From assembly GCA_017433975.1 (NCBI GenBank), contig JAFRGD010000028.1, forward strand, positions 1-42,893: a stretch of DNA of 42,893 bases, written 5' to 3'. Made by a program: the position numbers and the translations under genes. Below, piece by piece: positions 16,293-24,095 of the stretch. The notes under the pieces were generated by a model. The model searched no databases. It worked only from the letters and a program-made list of their open reading frames with translations, and had not been told where the DNA came from. Each line of letters starts with the position of its first letter. Position 1 is the first letter of the stretch. The DNA comes from Mogibacterium sp. (lineage in GTDB: Bacteria > Bacillota > Clostridia > Peptostreptococcales > Anaerovoracaceae).

Positions 16293-16316
16293 CTCTCCAT
16301 TCATGGCGAGTTTTTT
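16293..16316 (+). terminator. Intrinsic terminator of the SAM riboswitch expression platform
   Basis: CTCTCCA and TGGCGAG form a stem with one internal mismatch and a TTCA loop, followed by six T residues (16311-16316). The 5' arm CTCTCC can instead pair with GGAGAG at 16276-16281, next to P1, which is the expected antiterminator switch. Confidence 0.85.
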
Positions 16317-16336
16317 ATTTATTGAGAGGAGATAAC

Positions 16337-17521
16337 ATGAAGAGACTATTTACGTCCGAGTCCGTGACCGAGGGGCATCCGGACAAGATGTGCGACCAGA
16401 TCTCGGACGCGATCCTGGATGCGATTTTTGAACTGGACCCGTACGCGCACGTCGCGTGCGAAACCGCGACCAAGACGGGGTTCGTCCTCGTCTTCGGCGA
16501 GCTTTCCACGTCCTGCTATGTGGACATCGAAGGGATCGTCCGCAAAGTCGTTAAGGATATCGGTTACGACCGGAGTGAAGTGTGCTTCGACGGAAATACC
16601 TGTGCGGTTCTGGTGAGCCTGGAAGGGCAGTCGCCGGTCATCGCCATGGGCGTCGACGAGGCGCTCGAGGTCAAGGAAGGAGCGGAGCGCGACGAGCTCG
16701 CGATGATCGGCGCCGGCGACCAGGGCATGATGTTCGGTTTCGCCTGCGACGAGACGCCGGAGCTCATGCCGATGCCGATCTCGCTGGCGCACAAGATGGC
16801 AAAGAAACTCGCGGAGGCCCGCAAGATCGGGAAACTCCCGTACCTCCGGCCAGACGGCAAGACCCAGGTGACCGTGGAATACGACGACGACCGCGTGGTC
16901 CGCGTCGATACCGTGGTCGTTTCGACCCAGCACAGCCCGGACGTGCCGCTGGAGAAGATCCGCCGGGACATGATCGAATTCATCATTAAGCCGATCGTAC
17001 CAAAGGGCCTGATGGATGAGAACACCAAGATCTTCGTCAACCCGACCGGCCGCTTCGTTATCGGCGGGCCGCAGGGCGACTCCGGCCTGACCGGCCGCCA
17101 GATCATCGTCGACACTTACGGCGGATACGCGAGCCACGGCGGCGGCGCGTTTTCCGGCAAAGCCCCGACCAAGGTCGACCGGAGCGCGGCTTACATGGCG
17201 CGGTACATCGCAACGAATCTCGTAGCGGCGGGCATCGCGCGCAAGTGCGAGGTCCAGCTCGCGTACGCGATCGGCGTCGCGGAGCCGGTTTCGGTCTATG
17301 TTAATACATATGGTACGGGCAAGCTGAGCGATGACCGCATCGTCGAACTCATCCGCGCGCACTTTGACATGCGCCCGGCCGCGATCATCAAGCACCTCGA
17401 CCTCCGCAAGCCGATCTACCGCCAGCTCGCGGCGTACGGCCACCTCGGCCGGGAGGACCTCGGCGTCCGCTGGGAAGACACCGACAAGGCCGCGGACCTC
17501 GCGGCGGCAGCCGGCATCTGA
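16337..17521 (+). CDS. metK: S-adenosylmethionine synthetase
   Basis: MetK condenses methionine and ATP to S-adenosylmethionine. The 394-residue protein shows all three family domains: the N-terminal [14 protein letters not shown] (His of HPDK is catalytic), the [12 protein letters not shown] block near residues 118-129, and the [21 protein letters not shown] and [19 protein letters not shown] motifs. Length and motifs are normal. The ATG at 16337 has GAGAGGAGA upstream. Expression is set by the upstream SAM-I riboswitch. It is monocistronic, ending in a strong terminator at 17608. Confidence 0.98.
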   Translation: MKRLFTSESVTEGHPDKMCDQISDAILDAIFELDPYAHVACETATKTGFVLVFGELSTSCYVDIEGIVRKVVKDIGYDRSEVCFDGNTCAVLVSLEGQSPVIAMGVDEALEVKEGAERDELAMIGAGDQGMMFGFACDETPELMPMPISLAHKMAKKLAEARKIGKLPYLRPDGKTQVTVEYDDDRVVRVDTVVVSTQHSPDVPLEKIRRDMIEFIIKPIVPKGLMDENTKIFVNPTGRFVIGGPQGDSGLTGRQIIVDTYGGYASHGGGAFSGKAPTKVDRSAAYMARYIATNLVAAGIARKCEVQLAYAIGVAEPVSVYVNTYGTGKLSDDRIVELIRAHFDMRPAAIIKHLDLRKPIYRQLAAYGHLGREDLGVRWEDTDKAADLAAAAGI

Positions 17522-17554
17522 GGTAACGACAAGGCGGACAACCGGCATCTGAGG
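17511..17554 (+). repeat. Short duplication at the 3' end of metK
   Basis: CCGGCATCTGAGG, which contains the last metK codons and stop, occurs at 17511-17523 and again at 17542-17554. The bases before the second copy (CGACAAGGCGGAC) also resemble the metK bases before the first copy, so this looks like a decayed short tandem duplication. Confidence 0.6.
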
Positions 17555-17607
17555 CGCCGGCAGGCTGCAAAATCAGCCGGCGAATACCGTTTTTTAAGCT
17601 TTCATCG

Positions 17608-17638
17608 GACCCTGCGGGCAAGACCCGCAGGGTCTTTT
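17608..17638 (+). terminator. Rho-independent terminator after metK
   Basis: An 11-bp perfect stem (GACCCTGCGGG at 17608-17618 with CCCGCAGGGTC at 17624-17634) with a 5-nt loop is followed by TTTT. Confidence 0.93.
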
Positions 17639-17762
17639 CGTGCTACAAATCAGGCACTTTTTAGATGCGGTACTGAACAGGAGTTGCCGCGGATAAGTTC
17701 AATTGCTTTGGTTAACTGGAGACGTCGCAGATAAAATACCCCCGCAGGGTATTAAATCCGCG

Positions 17763-17814
17763 CTGTACAATTGTTTTTAAGCACTTGCATGCTCGTTGTG
17801 AGAAAAATGCTTAA
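17763..17814 (+). repeat. Left 52-bp terminal inverted repeat
   Basis: Conserved blocks in order: CTGTACAA (17763-17770), 4 nt, TTTTAAGCACTT (17775-17786), 17 nt, AAAATGCTTAA (17804-17814). The reverse complement of the same blocks with the same spacings occurs at 18005-18056; 37 of 52 positions are identical, all 31 block positions match. Confidence 0.85.
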
Positions 17815-18004
17815 CTGAGTAAACCATCCTGTCCTAAATGATGGACTTCTTCGTTCAGCAACCGGTTTGTGCGGGGGTAAAAGCGGGGCGTTGAGGTTTT
17901 TTGTCCGATTTTCATCATGGAATTGTCAGGGAGAGCGTTATGGAGCCTGCAGGCGAGGCGGCTTTGCGGACGGTTCGGTAAAAAGGGCGTTTTACGACGA
18001 CTGT

Positions 18005-18056
18005 TTAAGCATTTTCTTTTTCAAAACTACGAAAGTGCTTAAAATCTTTTGTACAG
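18005..18056 (-). repeat. Right 52-bp terminal inverted repeat
   Basis: Reverse-complement partner of 17763-17814, with TTAAGCATTTT (18005-18015), 17 nt, AAGTGCTTAAAA (18033-18044), 4 nt, TTGTACAG (18049-18056). Confidence 0.85.
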
Positions 18057-18187
18057 TACAAACCGCGACGGACGGCAGAGCGCCTCTACAAAAAACAGGC
18101 TTTTTATGGTAATATATTAACCGTACTAATTAACATACTACGGAAGTTTATTACGAAGGTTTTCGTGGAGTGAGCCGGGAGGCGCAG

Positions 18188-18880
18188 ATGAAGATTGACG
18201 AGATAAGAGAAGAACTGTTCCGGCTGCAGGACGTGAAGTACCGGGACTTCCAGAGCGGGCTCATCCCGACCGCACCGCCGGAGACGCAGATCGGCGTGCG
18301 GACGCCGGAACTGCGCAAGCTTGCGAAGCAGCTGGTGAAGCAGGACGACGTGCAGGACTTTCTCGCGGACCTGCCGCATCGGTATTTTGACGAAAACCAA
18401 CTCCACGCGTTTATCCTTTCGGAGATCAAGGACTTTGCCTGGTGCCTGGAGGAGGTGAACCGCTTCCTCCCGTATGTGGATAACTGGGCGACGTGCGACC
18501 AGCTGTCGCCGAAGGTGTTTAGGAAGCATCACGCAGAGCTGCCGGAGCCGATCCGGGCGTGGATGGCGTCCGGGCATACGTATACCATCCGGTTCGGGAT
18601 CGGGATGCTGATGGAGCACTTCCTCGGCGAGGACTTCGACATTGCGTATCCGGAAGCCATCGCGGCGGTCCGGTCGGAGGAGTATTACGTCAACATGATG
18701 ATCGCGTGGTACTTTGCGACGGCGCTGGCGAAGCAATACGACGCCGCGCTCCAGTTCCTTGAGGAGCGGCGGCTGGACCCGTGGACGCACAACAAGACGA
18801 TCCAGAAAGCCGTGGAGAGCTACCGAATCACCGACGAACAGAAGGCATATCTGAAGAGCCTGAGGATCAAAAAGAAATGA
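18188..18880 (+). CDS. alkD: DNA alkylation repair protein, AlkD-like HEAT-repeat glycosylase
   Basis: The 230-residue, all-helical protein matches the AlkD/AlkC family, which excises N3- and N7-alkylated purines by stacking HEAT-like helices against DNA without base flipping. It has the N-terminal GVRTPELRKLAKQLV, the YVDNWATCDQLS segment with Trp100 and Asp104 in the spacing of the AlkD Trp-x3-Asp catalytic pair, and the AWYFATALAKQYD helix. The ATG at 18188 is chosen because GGGAGG lies 6 nt before it; the in-frame GTG at 18170 has no site. The stop overlaps the next ATG (ATGA), so it is coupled with the flavoprotein. Confidence 0.9.
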   Translation: MKIDEIREELFRLQDVKYRDFQSGLIPTAPPETQIGVRTPELRKLAKQLVKQDDVQDFLADLPHRYFDENQLHAFILSEIKDFAWCLEEVNRFLPYVDNWATCDQLSPKVFRKHHAELPEPIRAWMASGHTYTIRFGIGMLMEHFLGEDFDIAYPEAIAAVRSEEYYVNMMIAWYFATALAKQYDAALQFLEERRLDPWTHNKTIQKAVESYRITDEQKAYLKSLRIKKK

Positions 18881-20184
18881 ATTATGATATTTGCATAGTG
18901 GGCGGCGGCGCGTCCGGGCTGGCTGCGGCGATCGCCGCGCTCCAGGCGGAGCCGGGCCGGTCCGTCCTCATCCTCGAGAAAAACCGCGAAGCCGGCAGGA
19001 AAATCCGCGCGACCGGAAGCGGCCGCTGCAACATCACCAACGCCGCGGCGGAGGGCTACCTCCGGGTACTCACGTTCTTCCGCAGCGTCGGAATCGCGAC
19101 CCGGACCTATCCGAACGGGCTGGTTTATCCGTATTCGGAGTCCGCGGCCGACGTGCAGGAGGCGCTGGTCGCCGCGGTTACGAGTCTCGGCGGTATCATC
19201 GAACTCGATGCGACGGTCGTCGCCGCGGAACCAGCCGCAAGCTCTGACGGCGGCGGTGCGGCGGACGTTACGGACGGTGCGACGGATCGCGGAACGGCGG
19301 GATTCGTGGTGACGTACCAGACGCATGCGGACGACGGCGCCCCGGTGGTCCGTACATGCACGGCGGACCGCCTGATCCTCGCGGCGGGCGGCAAAGCCGG
19401 CCCGCAGTACGGGACGGTCGGCGACGGATACAAGCTCGCCGCGGCGTTCGGGCACGAGGTCGTGAAGCCGATTCCGGTCCTCACACAGGTCGAGTGCGCG
19501 GGGGACGGCTGCGAGCCGCTTTCCGGCATCCGGGCGCGGGGGCGCGTCTCACTGTACCGGCGCAGCCCGGACGGACTGATCGACAACGGCGCGCCGGCGC
19601 CGGAATCGACCGAACAACTGCTCTTTGAAGAGGACGGGGAGATCCAGTTCACGTTTTACGGGCTCTCCGGCATCGCCGTGTTCAACATGACGCGCATGAT
19701 GCGGCTGACGGGCGGGCTCAAATTCGCGGATTTCTCCGTCGGGATCAATCTGTACCCTGAGGACGACGTCACGGGCTTCCTCCTCGAGAAGCGGAGCCTC
19801 GGCGGCACGGCGGCGTCTCTTTTAAATACGGTTCTGAAGCCTGCGCTGGCGGACTACGTCCTCGCGCGGGCCGGCATCGACCGCACGGCGGCAGCGGCGA
19901 GACTCTCTGACGCGGATGTTGCGCGCATCGCCGGGACCGTGCACGACCTCCGCTTCACGCCGACGGGCCTGCACGGCTGGAAAGACGCGCAGTGCACTTC
20001 GGGCGGTGTCACGCTGACGGAGGTCGATCCGGACACCTGCGAGTCGCTCCTTTGCAAAGGGCTCTACCTCACGGGCGAGCTGCTGGACTACGATGGACCG
20101 TGCGGCGGCTTCAACCTGACGCACGCGTGGCTGACGGGCATCAACGCGGGCCGCGCGGCCGTTGCGTCGCTGCGCGACCGATAG
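18877..20184 (+). CDS. HI0933/BaiN-family flavoprotein (NAD(P)/FAD-dependent oxidoreductase)
   Basis: The 435-residue protein starts MNYDICIVGGGASGLAAAIAAL, a Rossmann FAD-binding GxGxxG motif, followed by Glu34 and the family-specific RKIRATGSGRCNITN at 41-55. The C-terminal block CTSGGVTLTEVD and GELLDYDGPCGGFNLTHAW is the second FAD signature. Members include BaiN of bile-acid dehydroxylation and RdsA-type proteins, but most have unknown substrates. A short Gly/Thr/Asp-rich insertion (about residues 126-142) is unusual in composition. It is translationally coupled to the alkD-like gene and followed 29 bp later by another flavoprotein. Confidence 0.9.
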   Translation: MNYDICIVGGGASGLAAAIAALQAEPGRSVLILEKNREAGRKIRATGSGRCNITNAAAEGYLRVLTFFRSVGIATRTYPNGLVYPYSESAADVQEALVAAVTSLGGIIELDATVVAAEPAASSDGGGAADVTDGATDRGTAGFVVTYQTHADDGAPVVRTCTADRLILAAGGKAGPQYGTVGDGYKLAAAFGHEVVKPIPVLTQVECAGDGCEPLSGIRARGRVSLYRRSPDGLIDNGAPAPESTEQLLFEEDGEIQFTFYGLSGIAVFNMTRMMRLTGGLKFADFSVGINLYPEDDVTGFLLEKRSLGGTAASLLNTVLKPALADYVLARAGIDRTAAAARLSDADVARIAGTVHDLRFTPTGLHGWKDAQCTSGGVTLTEVDPDTCESLLCKGLYLTGELLDYDGPCGGFNLTHAWLTGINAGRAAVASLRDR

Positions 20185-20213
20185 AGTGAACGGAGGATTT
20201 TCAGGGAAAAACG

Positions 20214-21890
20214 ATGGCGCATCGGTATCGGATCAATGAACTCAAAATCAAGCCGGGGGAGGACCGTTCGGCGCTTCTCCGCGCGGTGGAGCGGAAGGCC
20301 GGGCTTCGGCCGGGGACGCTCTCGGTTTGCGTGCGCCGGGCGGCGGAGCTGCGCCCGGGCGCGTACATGATCCTGCGTGAGTCCATCGACGCCAGAGACA
20401 AGAACGACCTCCACTATGTGTATACTGTGGAATTCGAAACTGCAAAGCCGCTCCGGACGAACCGCACCGTACAGGCGGCGCCGGAACAGGCGCGCCGGGA
20501 GGTTCCGATGGGGAGCGAACCGCTGGCCGGCCGGCCGGTGATCGTCGGCTTCGGCCCGTGCGGGATCTTCGCGGCGCTCGAACTCGCGAAGCGCGGCTAC
20601 CGCCCGATCGTCCTCGAGCGCGGTTCTTCCATGGAGAAGCGGATCGCGGACGTCGACCGCTTCCGGGAGACCGGGGTGCTCGACCCGTCGTCCAACATGC
20701 TCTTCGGTGAAGGCGGGGCGGGGACGTTCTCGGACGGCAAGCTGGCCAGCGGAATCAAAAGCGGCAACATCCGGTACGTGCTGGAGACGTTTTACGACGC
20801 CGGCGCGGACGAAGACATATTATACAAAGCCCGCCCACACATTGGGACAGACGTGCTACGGCGCGTCATCGTGACCCTGCGGCGGCAGATCGAAGCCCTC
20901 GGCGGAGAGGTCCGCTTCGACACGGTCCTGACGGACCTTACAGTTGCGGACGGCAGGCTCACCGGCGTCACGGTTCGGTGCGGCCAGGGCGAAGAATACG
21001 AAATCACGACCAATGCGCTCGTGCTCGCAACGGGGCACAGCGCGCGGGATACGTTCCAATTACTGCATCAGAAGGGCTTTGCGATGGAGCAGAAGCCGAT
21101 CTCCATCGGCGTCCGGATGGAGCACCCGCAGGCGCTCATCGACGTGGCGCAGTACGGGGCCGCGGCGCTGGAGCAGTACGACCTCCCGCCTGCGGAATAC
21201 AAACTCTCGTACCGCGCGGAGAGCGGCCGGGGCGTGTACTCGTTCTGCATGTGCCCGGGCGGCGAAGTCGTCGTCTGCTCGACCCGCGACGGGGAGCTCT
21301 ACGTCAACGGCATGAGCAACAAGGCCCGCGACAGCGGCACGGCCAACAGCGGTATCCTCTGCGACGTCCGGTGCGAAGACTACGCGGGAGACGACCCGCT
21401 CGCCGGCGTGCGCTTCCAGGAAAAATACGAGCGGCTCGCGTACGAGAACGCGACCATCGGAGCCGGTGGCTGGCAGCCGCCGACGTGCACGATGGCGGCG
21501 TTCATGCAGGGCGCGGAAGCCCCAGCCGTACCAGTCGCATCGACCGTCCCGTCGGACACCGGCCGACCGTCCGACGCGGACCGTGTGGTCAACTCACTCC
21601 CGCCGTTTGCGGTCGAAGCGATCCGTGAAGCAGTCCCGCACTTTGCGTACAAGATTACCGGCTACGACAGCCCGGCCGCAGTCGTCAAGGCGGTCGAGAC
21701 CCGGAGCTCTTCGCCGGTCCGCGTCCTCCGCGACAAGGCCGGCCGGAGCAACGTCGACGGCGTCTATCCGGCGGGCGAAGGCGCGGGCTACGCCGGCGGC
21801 ATCACGAGCGCGGCCTGCGACGGCATCCGCGCGGCGGAGCACATCATCGCACGCTTCCGTCCGATGGAAGAACCCGATTCCGAGAGTTGA
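20214..21890 (+). CDS. COG2509-type FAD-dependent dehydrogenase
   Basis: This 558-residue protein has an N-terminal domain of about 100 residues (INELKIKPGEDRSALLRAVERKAG) typical of COG2509, then an FAD-binding Rossmann motif VIVGFGPCGIFAALELAKRG near residues 109-128, FGEGGAGTFSDGKL, the VLATGHSARDTF strand and the C-terminal GVYPAGEGAGYAGGITSAA. The reaction of the family is not known. A Pro/Ser/Asp-rich insertion near residues 440-462 interrupts the C-terminal FAD domain and looks like a disordered loop. The ATG at 20214 has GGAGG-like GGAGGATTTT upstream at a somewhat long distance. The hipBA promoter overlaps its stop codon. Confidence 0.9.
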   Translation: MAHRYRINELKIKPGEDRSALLRAVERKAGLRPGTLSVCVRRAAELRPGAYMILRESIDARDKNDLHYVYTVEFETAKPLRTNRTVQAAPEQARREVPMGSEPLAGRPVIVGFGPCGIFAALELAKRGYRPIVLERGSSMEKRIADVDRFRETGVLDPSSNMLFGEGGAGTFSDGKLASGIKSGNIRYVLETFYDAGADEDILYKARPHIGTDVLRRVIVTLRRQIEALGGEVRFDTVLTDLTVADGRLTGVTVRCGQGEEYEITTNALVLATGHSARDTFQLLHQKGFAMEQKPISIGVRMEHPQALIDVAQYGAAALEQYDLPPAEYKLSYRAESGRGVYSFCMCPGGEVVVCSTRDGELYVNGMSNKARDSGTANSGILCDVRCEDYAGDDPLAGVRFQEKYERLAYENATIGAGGWQPPTCTMAAFMQGAEAPAVPVASTVPSDTGRPSDADRVVNSLPPFAVEAIREAVPHFAYKITGYDSPAAVVKAVETRSSSPVRVLRDKAGRSNVDGVYPAGEGAGYAGGITSAACDGIRAAEHIIARFRPMEEPDSES

Positions 21891-21915
21891 CATAGCCGAA
21901 CGGCTATATTATACT
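21887..21915 (+). promoter_or_regulatory. Strong promoter of hipBA
   Basis: Perfect TTGACA (21887-21892) and TATACT (21910-21915, 5/6) are spaced by exactly 17 bp. A palindromic operator fills the spacer. The -35 overlaps the stop codon of the preceding gene. Confidence 0.88.
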
Positions 21916-21985
21916 TGTTTCAGATAAAATATAGTCAATCGGCTATATTATCGCCAAGAGGGATATAATTTAGCCGAACAACGAT
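21892..21985 (+). promoter_or_regulatory. Three candidate HipB operators
   Basis: Operator 1 (21892-21907) is a dyad ATAGCCG-AA-CGGCTAT with perfect 7-bp arms lying between the -35 and -10 boxes. Operator 2 (21931-21946) matches it at 13/16 positions and operator 3 (21970-21985) at 12/16, mainly in the left arm. A second TATAAT (21964-21969) abuts operator 3. This is the usual layout of a self-repressing toxin-antitoxin promoter. Confidence 0.75.
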
Positions 21986-21999
21986 ATTAAGGATCACGC

Positions 22000-22221
22000 A
22001 TGAACAAAGTGACAGACACCAGGGAATTGGGAAAAATGATCAGAGCGCGGCGGAAAGAACTGGGGTATACGCAGGCCTTCGTTGCGGATTTCGCAGGGGT
22101 CAGCGCAAGTTTTTTGTCGGAACTCGAGAACGGCAAGGAGACGATCCAGCTGGGCAAGGCGATGGAGATCCTCGGCCTGCTCGGCATGGACCTGAGTCTC
22201 GTGAAACGAGGGGACGAATGA
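22000..22221 (+). CDS. hipB: HipB-type antitoxin, Xre-family HTH protein
   Basis: The 73-residue protein is one helix-turn-helix of the Xre/Cro type: LGKMIRARRKELGYTQAFVADFAGVSASFLSELENGKETIQLGKAMEILGLLG has the QxxVAxxxGVSxxFLSxLENGK pattern. HipB dimers bind the operators and neutralise HipA. The ATG at 22000 has AAGGA upstream, and the stop overlaps hipA by 4 bp, the normal coupling of antitoxin and toxin. Confidence 0.93.
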   Translation: MNKVTDTRELGKMIRARRKELGYTQAFVADFAGVSASFLSELENGKETIQLGKAMEILGLLGMDLSLVKRGDE

Positions 22222-23531
22222 AGAACTTAAGCGTTTCGATCGAAATCGACGGGACCCAGCGCGAGATCGGCGCCATCACCGGCGAAACGGTGTACACCGC
22301 GCAGTTCCGGTACGCGGACAGCTACCTTCGCTCCGGCAACGCCCGTCCGGTATCGTTCAGCCTCCCGCTGACCGAGGAGCCGTTCAGCCCGGAACAGACG
22401 CGGGCTTTCTTTGAGGCGCTGCTCCCGGAGGGCTTCCTCCGGAGGACCGTGGCGGAGAACAACCGCACGGACGCGAGCGACTACCTGTCTCTGCTGGAGA
22501 TGCTCGGGGCCGAGTGCCTCGGGGCGGTCCAGATCCGCGGCGATCATTTTTATATGCCGGAGCCGGAATACCGGCCGCTCGACCCGGACACCATGTTCAA
22601 ACTGGCGTCGGAGGGGGCGACGACATCCGCGGACCTGGTCGTCGAAGCGCATCTCTCGCTCACCGGGGCGTCCGGCAAGATCGGCGCTTACCGGGGCGAT
22701 GACGGGCAGTGGTACCTCCCGGTCGGGAGCGCACCGAGCACGCACATCCTCAAACAAAGCCATATCCGGTACGACCACATCGTTCAGAACGAGCAGCTCG
22801 CGCTCAAGACGGCGGCCCGCCTGGGCATCAGCACGGTCAACAGCGAGATGATCGAAGCGCACGACCAGCCGACCCGGTCCCTCAAGACCGCGACGGAGGT
22901 CATCCTGCTCGCCGCGGAACGCTATGACCGGACGATGACCGGCAGCCGGCGGACGATTTCGGGGCTCCCATGCCCGCTTCGCCTGCACCAGGAGGACTTC
23001 GGGCAGGCGCTCGGCATCGCGGCGGCGGACAAATACGAGAGGGCCGGCGGCGCCTATATGAAAAAGATGTTCGACCTTCTCAAGAAATACTCGGCTTCCC
23101 CGATCGAGGACCAGTTGAAACTGTGGGACCTGATCGTCTTCCACTGGCTGATCGGGAACACGGACGGTCACATCAAGAACTTCTCCCTGGTCTACGACCG
23201 CCACCTGCGATCCGTCCGGCTCGCACCGGCATATGATATCGTCAGCACGGTGGTCTATGACAATCACTCTTCGCAGATGGCCCTCGCGATCGGCGGAGAG
23301 ATGGACTGGTACAGTATCCGGAGAGAGACATTTGAACAGGCGACGGCCGAACTCGGGCTGAACCGGTCGATTTTCATGAAGCGGTTTGACCAACTGCACG
23401 GCAGGTTTGAGACCGAACTGCGTGCGGCGGCGGAGGAGATGGCCGGCGACGGGTACGACGAAGCGGTCGACCTCGCGGAGACCATCCTGGAGAAGCACCG
23501 CGGCGCGCTTTCGTCCGGGACTATCGTGTGA
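22218..23531 (+). CDS. hipA: HipA-family serine/threonine-kinase toxin
   Basis: This 437-residue protein has the length of E. coli HipA (440). The N-terminal HipA_N1 domain (residues 5-106) precedes a kinase core with the Gly-rich-like SLTGASGKIG at 147-156, the catalytic loop NTDGHIKN at 314-321 (Asp316 is the expected base, Asn321 binds metal) and the metal-binding APAYD at 336-340. In E. coli HipA phosphorylates glutamyl-tRNA synthetase and triggers persistence; the target here is not known. All key residues look intact, so the toxin is probably active and held by HipB. Confidence 0.95.
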   Translation: MKNLSVSIEIDGTQREIGAITGETVYTAQFRYADSYLRSGNARPVSFSLPLTEEPFSPEQTRAFFEALLPEGFLRRTVAENNRTDASDYLSLLEMLGAECLGAVQIRGDHFYMPEPEYRPLDPDTMFKLASEGATTSADLVVEAHLSLTGASGKIGAYRGDDGQWYLPVGSAPSTHILKQSHIRYDHIVQNEQLALKTAARLGISTVNSEMIEAHDQPTRSLKTATEVILLAAERYDRTMTGSRRTISGLPCPLRLHQEDFGQALGIAAADKYERAGGAYMKKMFDLLKKYSASPIEDQLKLWDLIVFHWLIGNTDGHIKNFSLVYDRHLRSVRLAPAYDIVSTVVYDNHSSQMALAIGGEMDWYSIRRETFEQATAELGLNRSIFMKRFDQLHGRFETELRAAAEEMAGDGYDEAVDLAETILEKHRGALSSGTIV

Positions 23532-23574
23532 TATACTGTATATAACTAGCGAAGGAGAGGAACGGAGGGGTAAA

Positions 23575-24060
23575 ATGAAGAGGCAGGACTACATCTCGTG
23601 GGATGAGTATTTCATGGGGATCGCGCTGCTCGCCGCCATGCGGAGCAAGGACCCGAACACGCAGGTCGGCGCCTGCATCGTCGACGACAACAACATCATC
23701 CTGTCCAGCGGCTACAACGGCTTCCCAAAAGGCTGCTCGGACGACGAGTTCCCGTGGGACCGGACCGGCGAGGAGACCAAGTACCCGTTCGTCGTACACG
23801 CGGAGCTGAACGCGATCCTGAACTCCGGCGGAAAGGATCTCCGCGGCGCCCGGCTGTACGTCGCGCTCTTCCCGTGCAACGAATGCGCCAAGGCGATCAT
23901 CCAGTCGGGCATCAAAGAGGTCGTTTACCTCTCGGACAAGTACGCCAACGAAAAAATGACGCTGGCGTCCAAGCTCATGCTCCGGACGGCGGGGGTCAAA
24001 CTCACGCAGATCCGTCCAGAACGAGATTCACTGTTGATCAATTTTAGAATAGACGAATAA
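23575..24060 (+). CDS. dCMP/cytidine deaminase family protein (ComEB-like)
   Basis: The 161-residue protein has the zinc site of deoxycytidylate deaminases: HAE at 75-77 (His ligand, catalytic Glu) and PCNEC at 100-104 (two Cys ligands), plus the N-terminal SKDPNTQVGACIVDDNNIILSSGYNGFP segment found in ComEB and dCMP deaminases. Conversion of dCMP to dUMP supplies thymidylate synthesis. The ATG at 23575 is preceded by GGAGGGG. The gap after hipA contains an AT-rich stretch with a possible -10 (ATATACT, 23531-23537) but no clear -35. Confidence 0.9.
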   Translation: MKRQDYISWDEYFMGIALLAAMRSKDPNTQVGACIVDDNNIILSSGYNGFPKGCSDDEFPWDRTGEETKYPFVVHAELNAILNSGGKDLRGARLYVALFPCNECAKAIIQSGIKEVVYLSDKYANEKMTLASKLMLRTAGVKLTQIRPERDSLLINFRIDE

Positions 24061-24095
24061 ATTTTATATGTAAATCTGGACAAGGGAGAGACACC

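Larger units (their letters stand above)
17763..18056. mobile_element. 294-bp foldback, MITE-like element
   Basis: Two 52-bp imperfect inverted repeats bound a 190-bp core with no convincing ORF, inside the 550-bp gap between metK and the alkD-like gene. Each end is itself nested: TTAAGCA and its reverse complement TGCTTAA face each other about 20 bp apart, so the element has four copies of the motif in symmetric positions. A CCGCG lies at both outer flanks (17758-17762 and 18063-18067), but the right one is 6 bp away from the repeat, so a target duplication is uncertain. The region is visibly less GC-rich than its neighbours. A non-autonomous transposon (MITE) is the simplest reading; a structured RNA or paired protein-binding sites are alternatives. 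Confidence 0.45.
17639..18187. other. Intergenic region between metK and the alkD-like gene
   Basis: Besides the foldback element, this stretch holds a 7-bp hairpin (AATACCC 17735-17741 with GGGTATT 17747-17753) without a + strand T tract, just outside the left inverted repeat, and an AT-rich leader (18100-18160) before the next gene. A GTG-initiated frame at 17867-18112 lies partly in the element and has no ribosome site or recognisable content; I do not call it a gene. Confidence 0.6.

Noticed and set aside
16060..16293. N-terminal extension of larB
   Set aside because: The extra codons lie antisense to the riboswitch and promoter; an AGGAGG site fixes the start at 16059.
17867..18112. 81-codon GTG-initiated frame inside the intergenic region
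   Set aside because: No ribosome site, no conserved motif, and it spans part of the foldback element.
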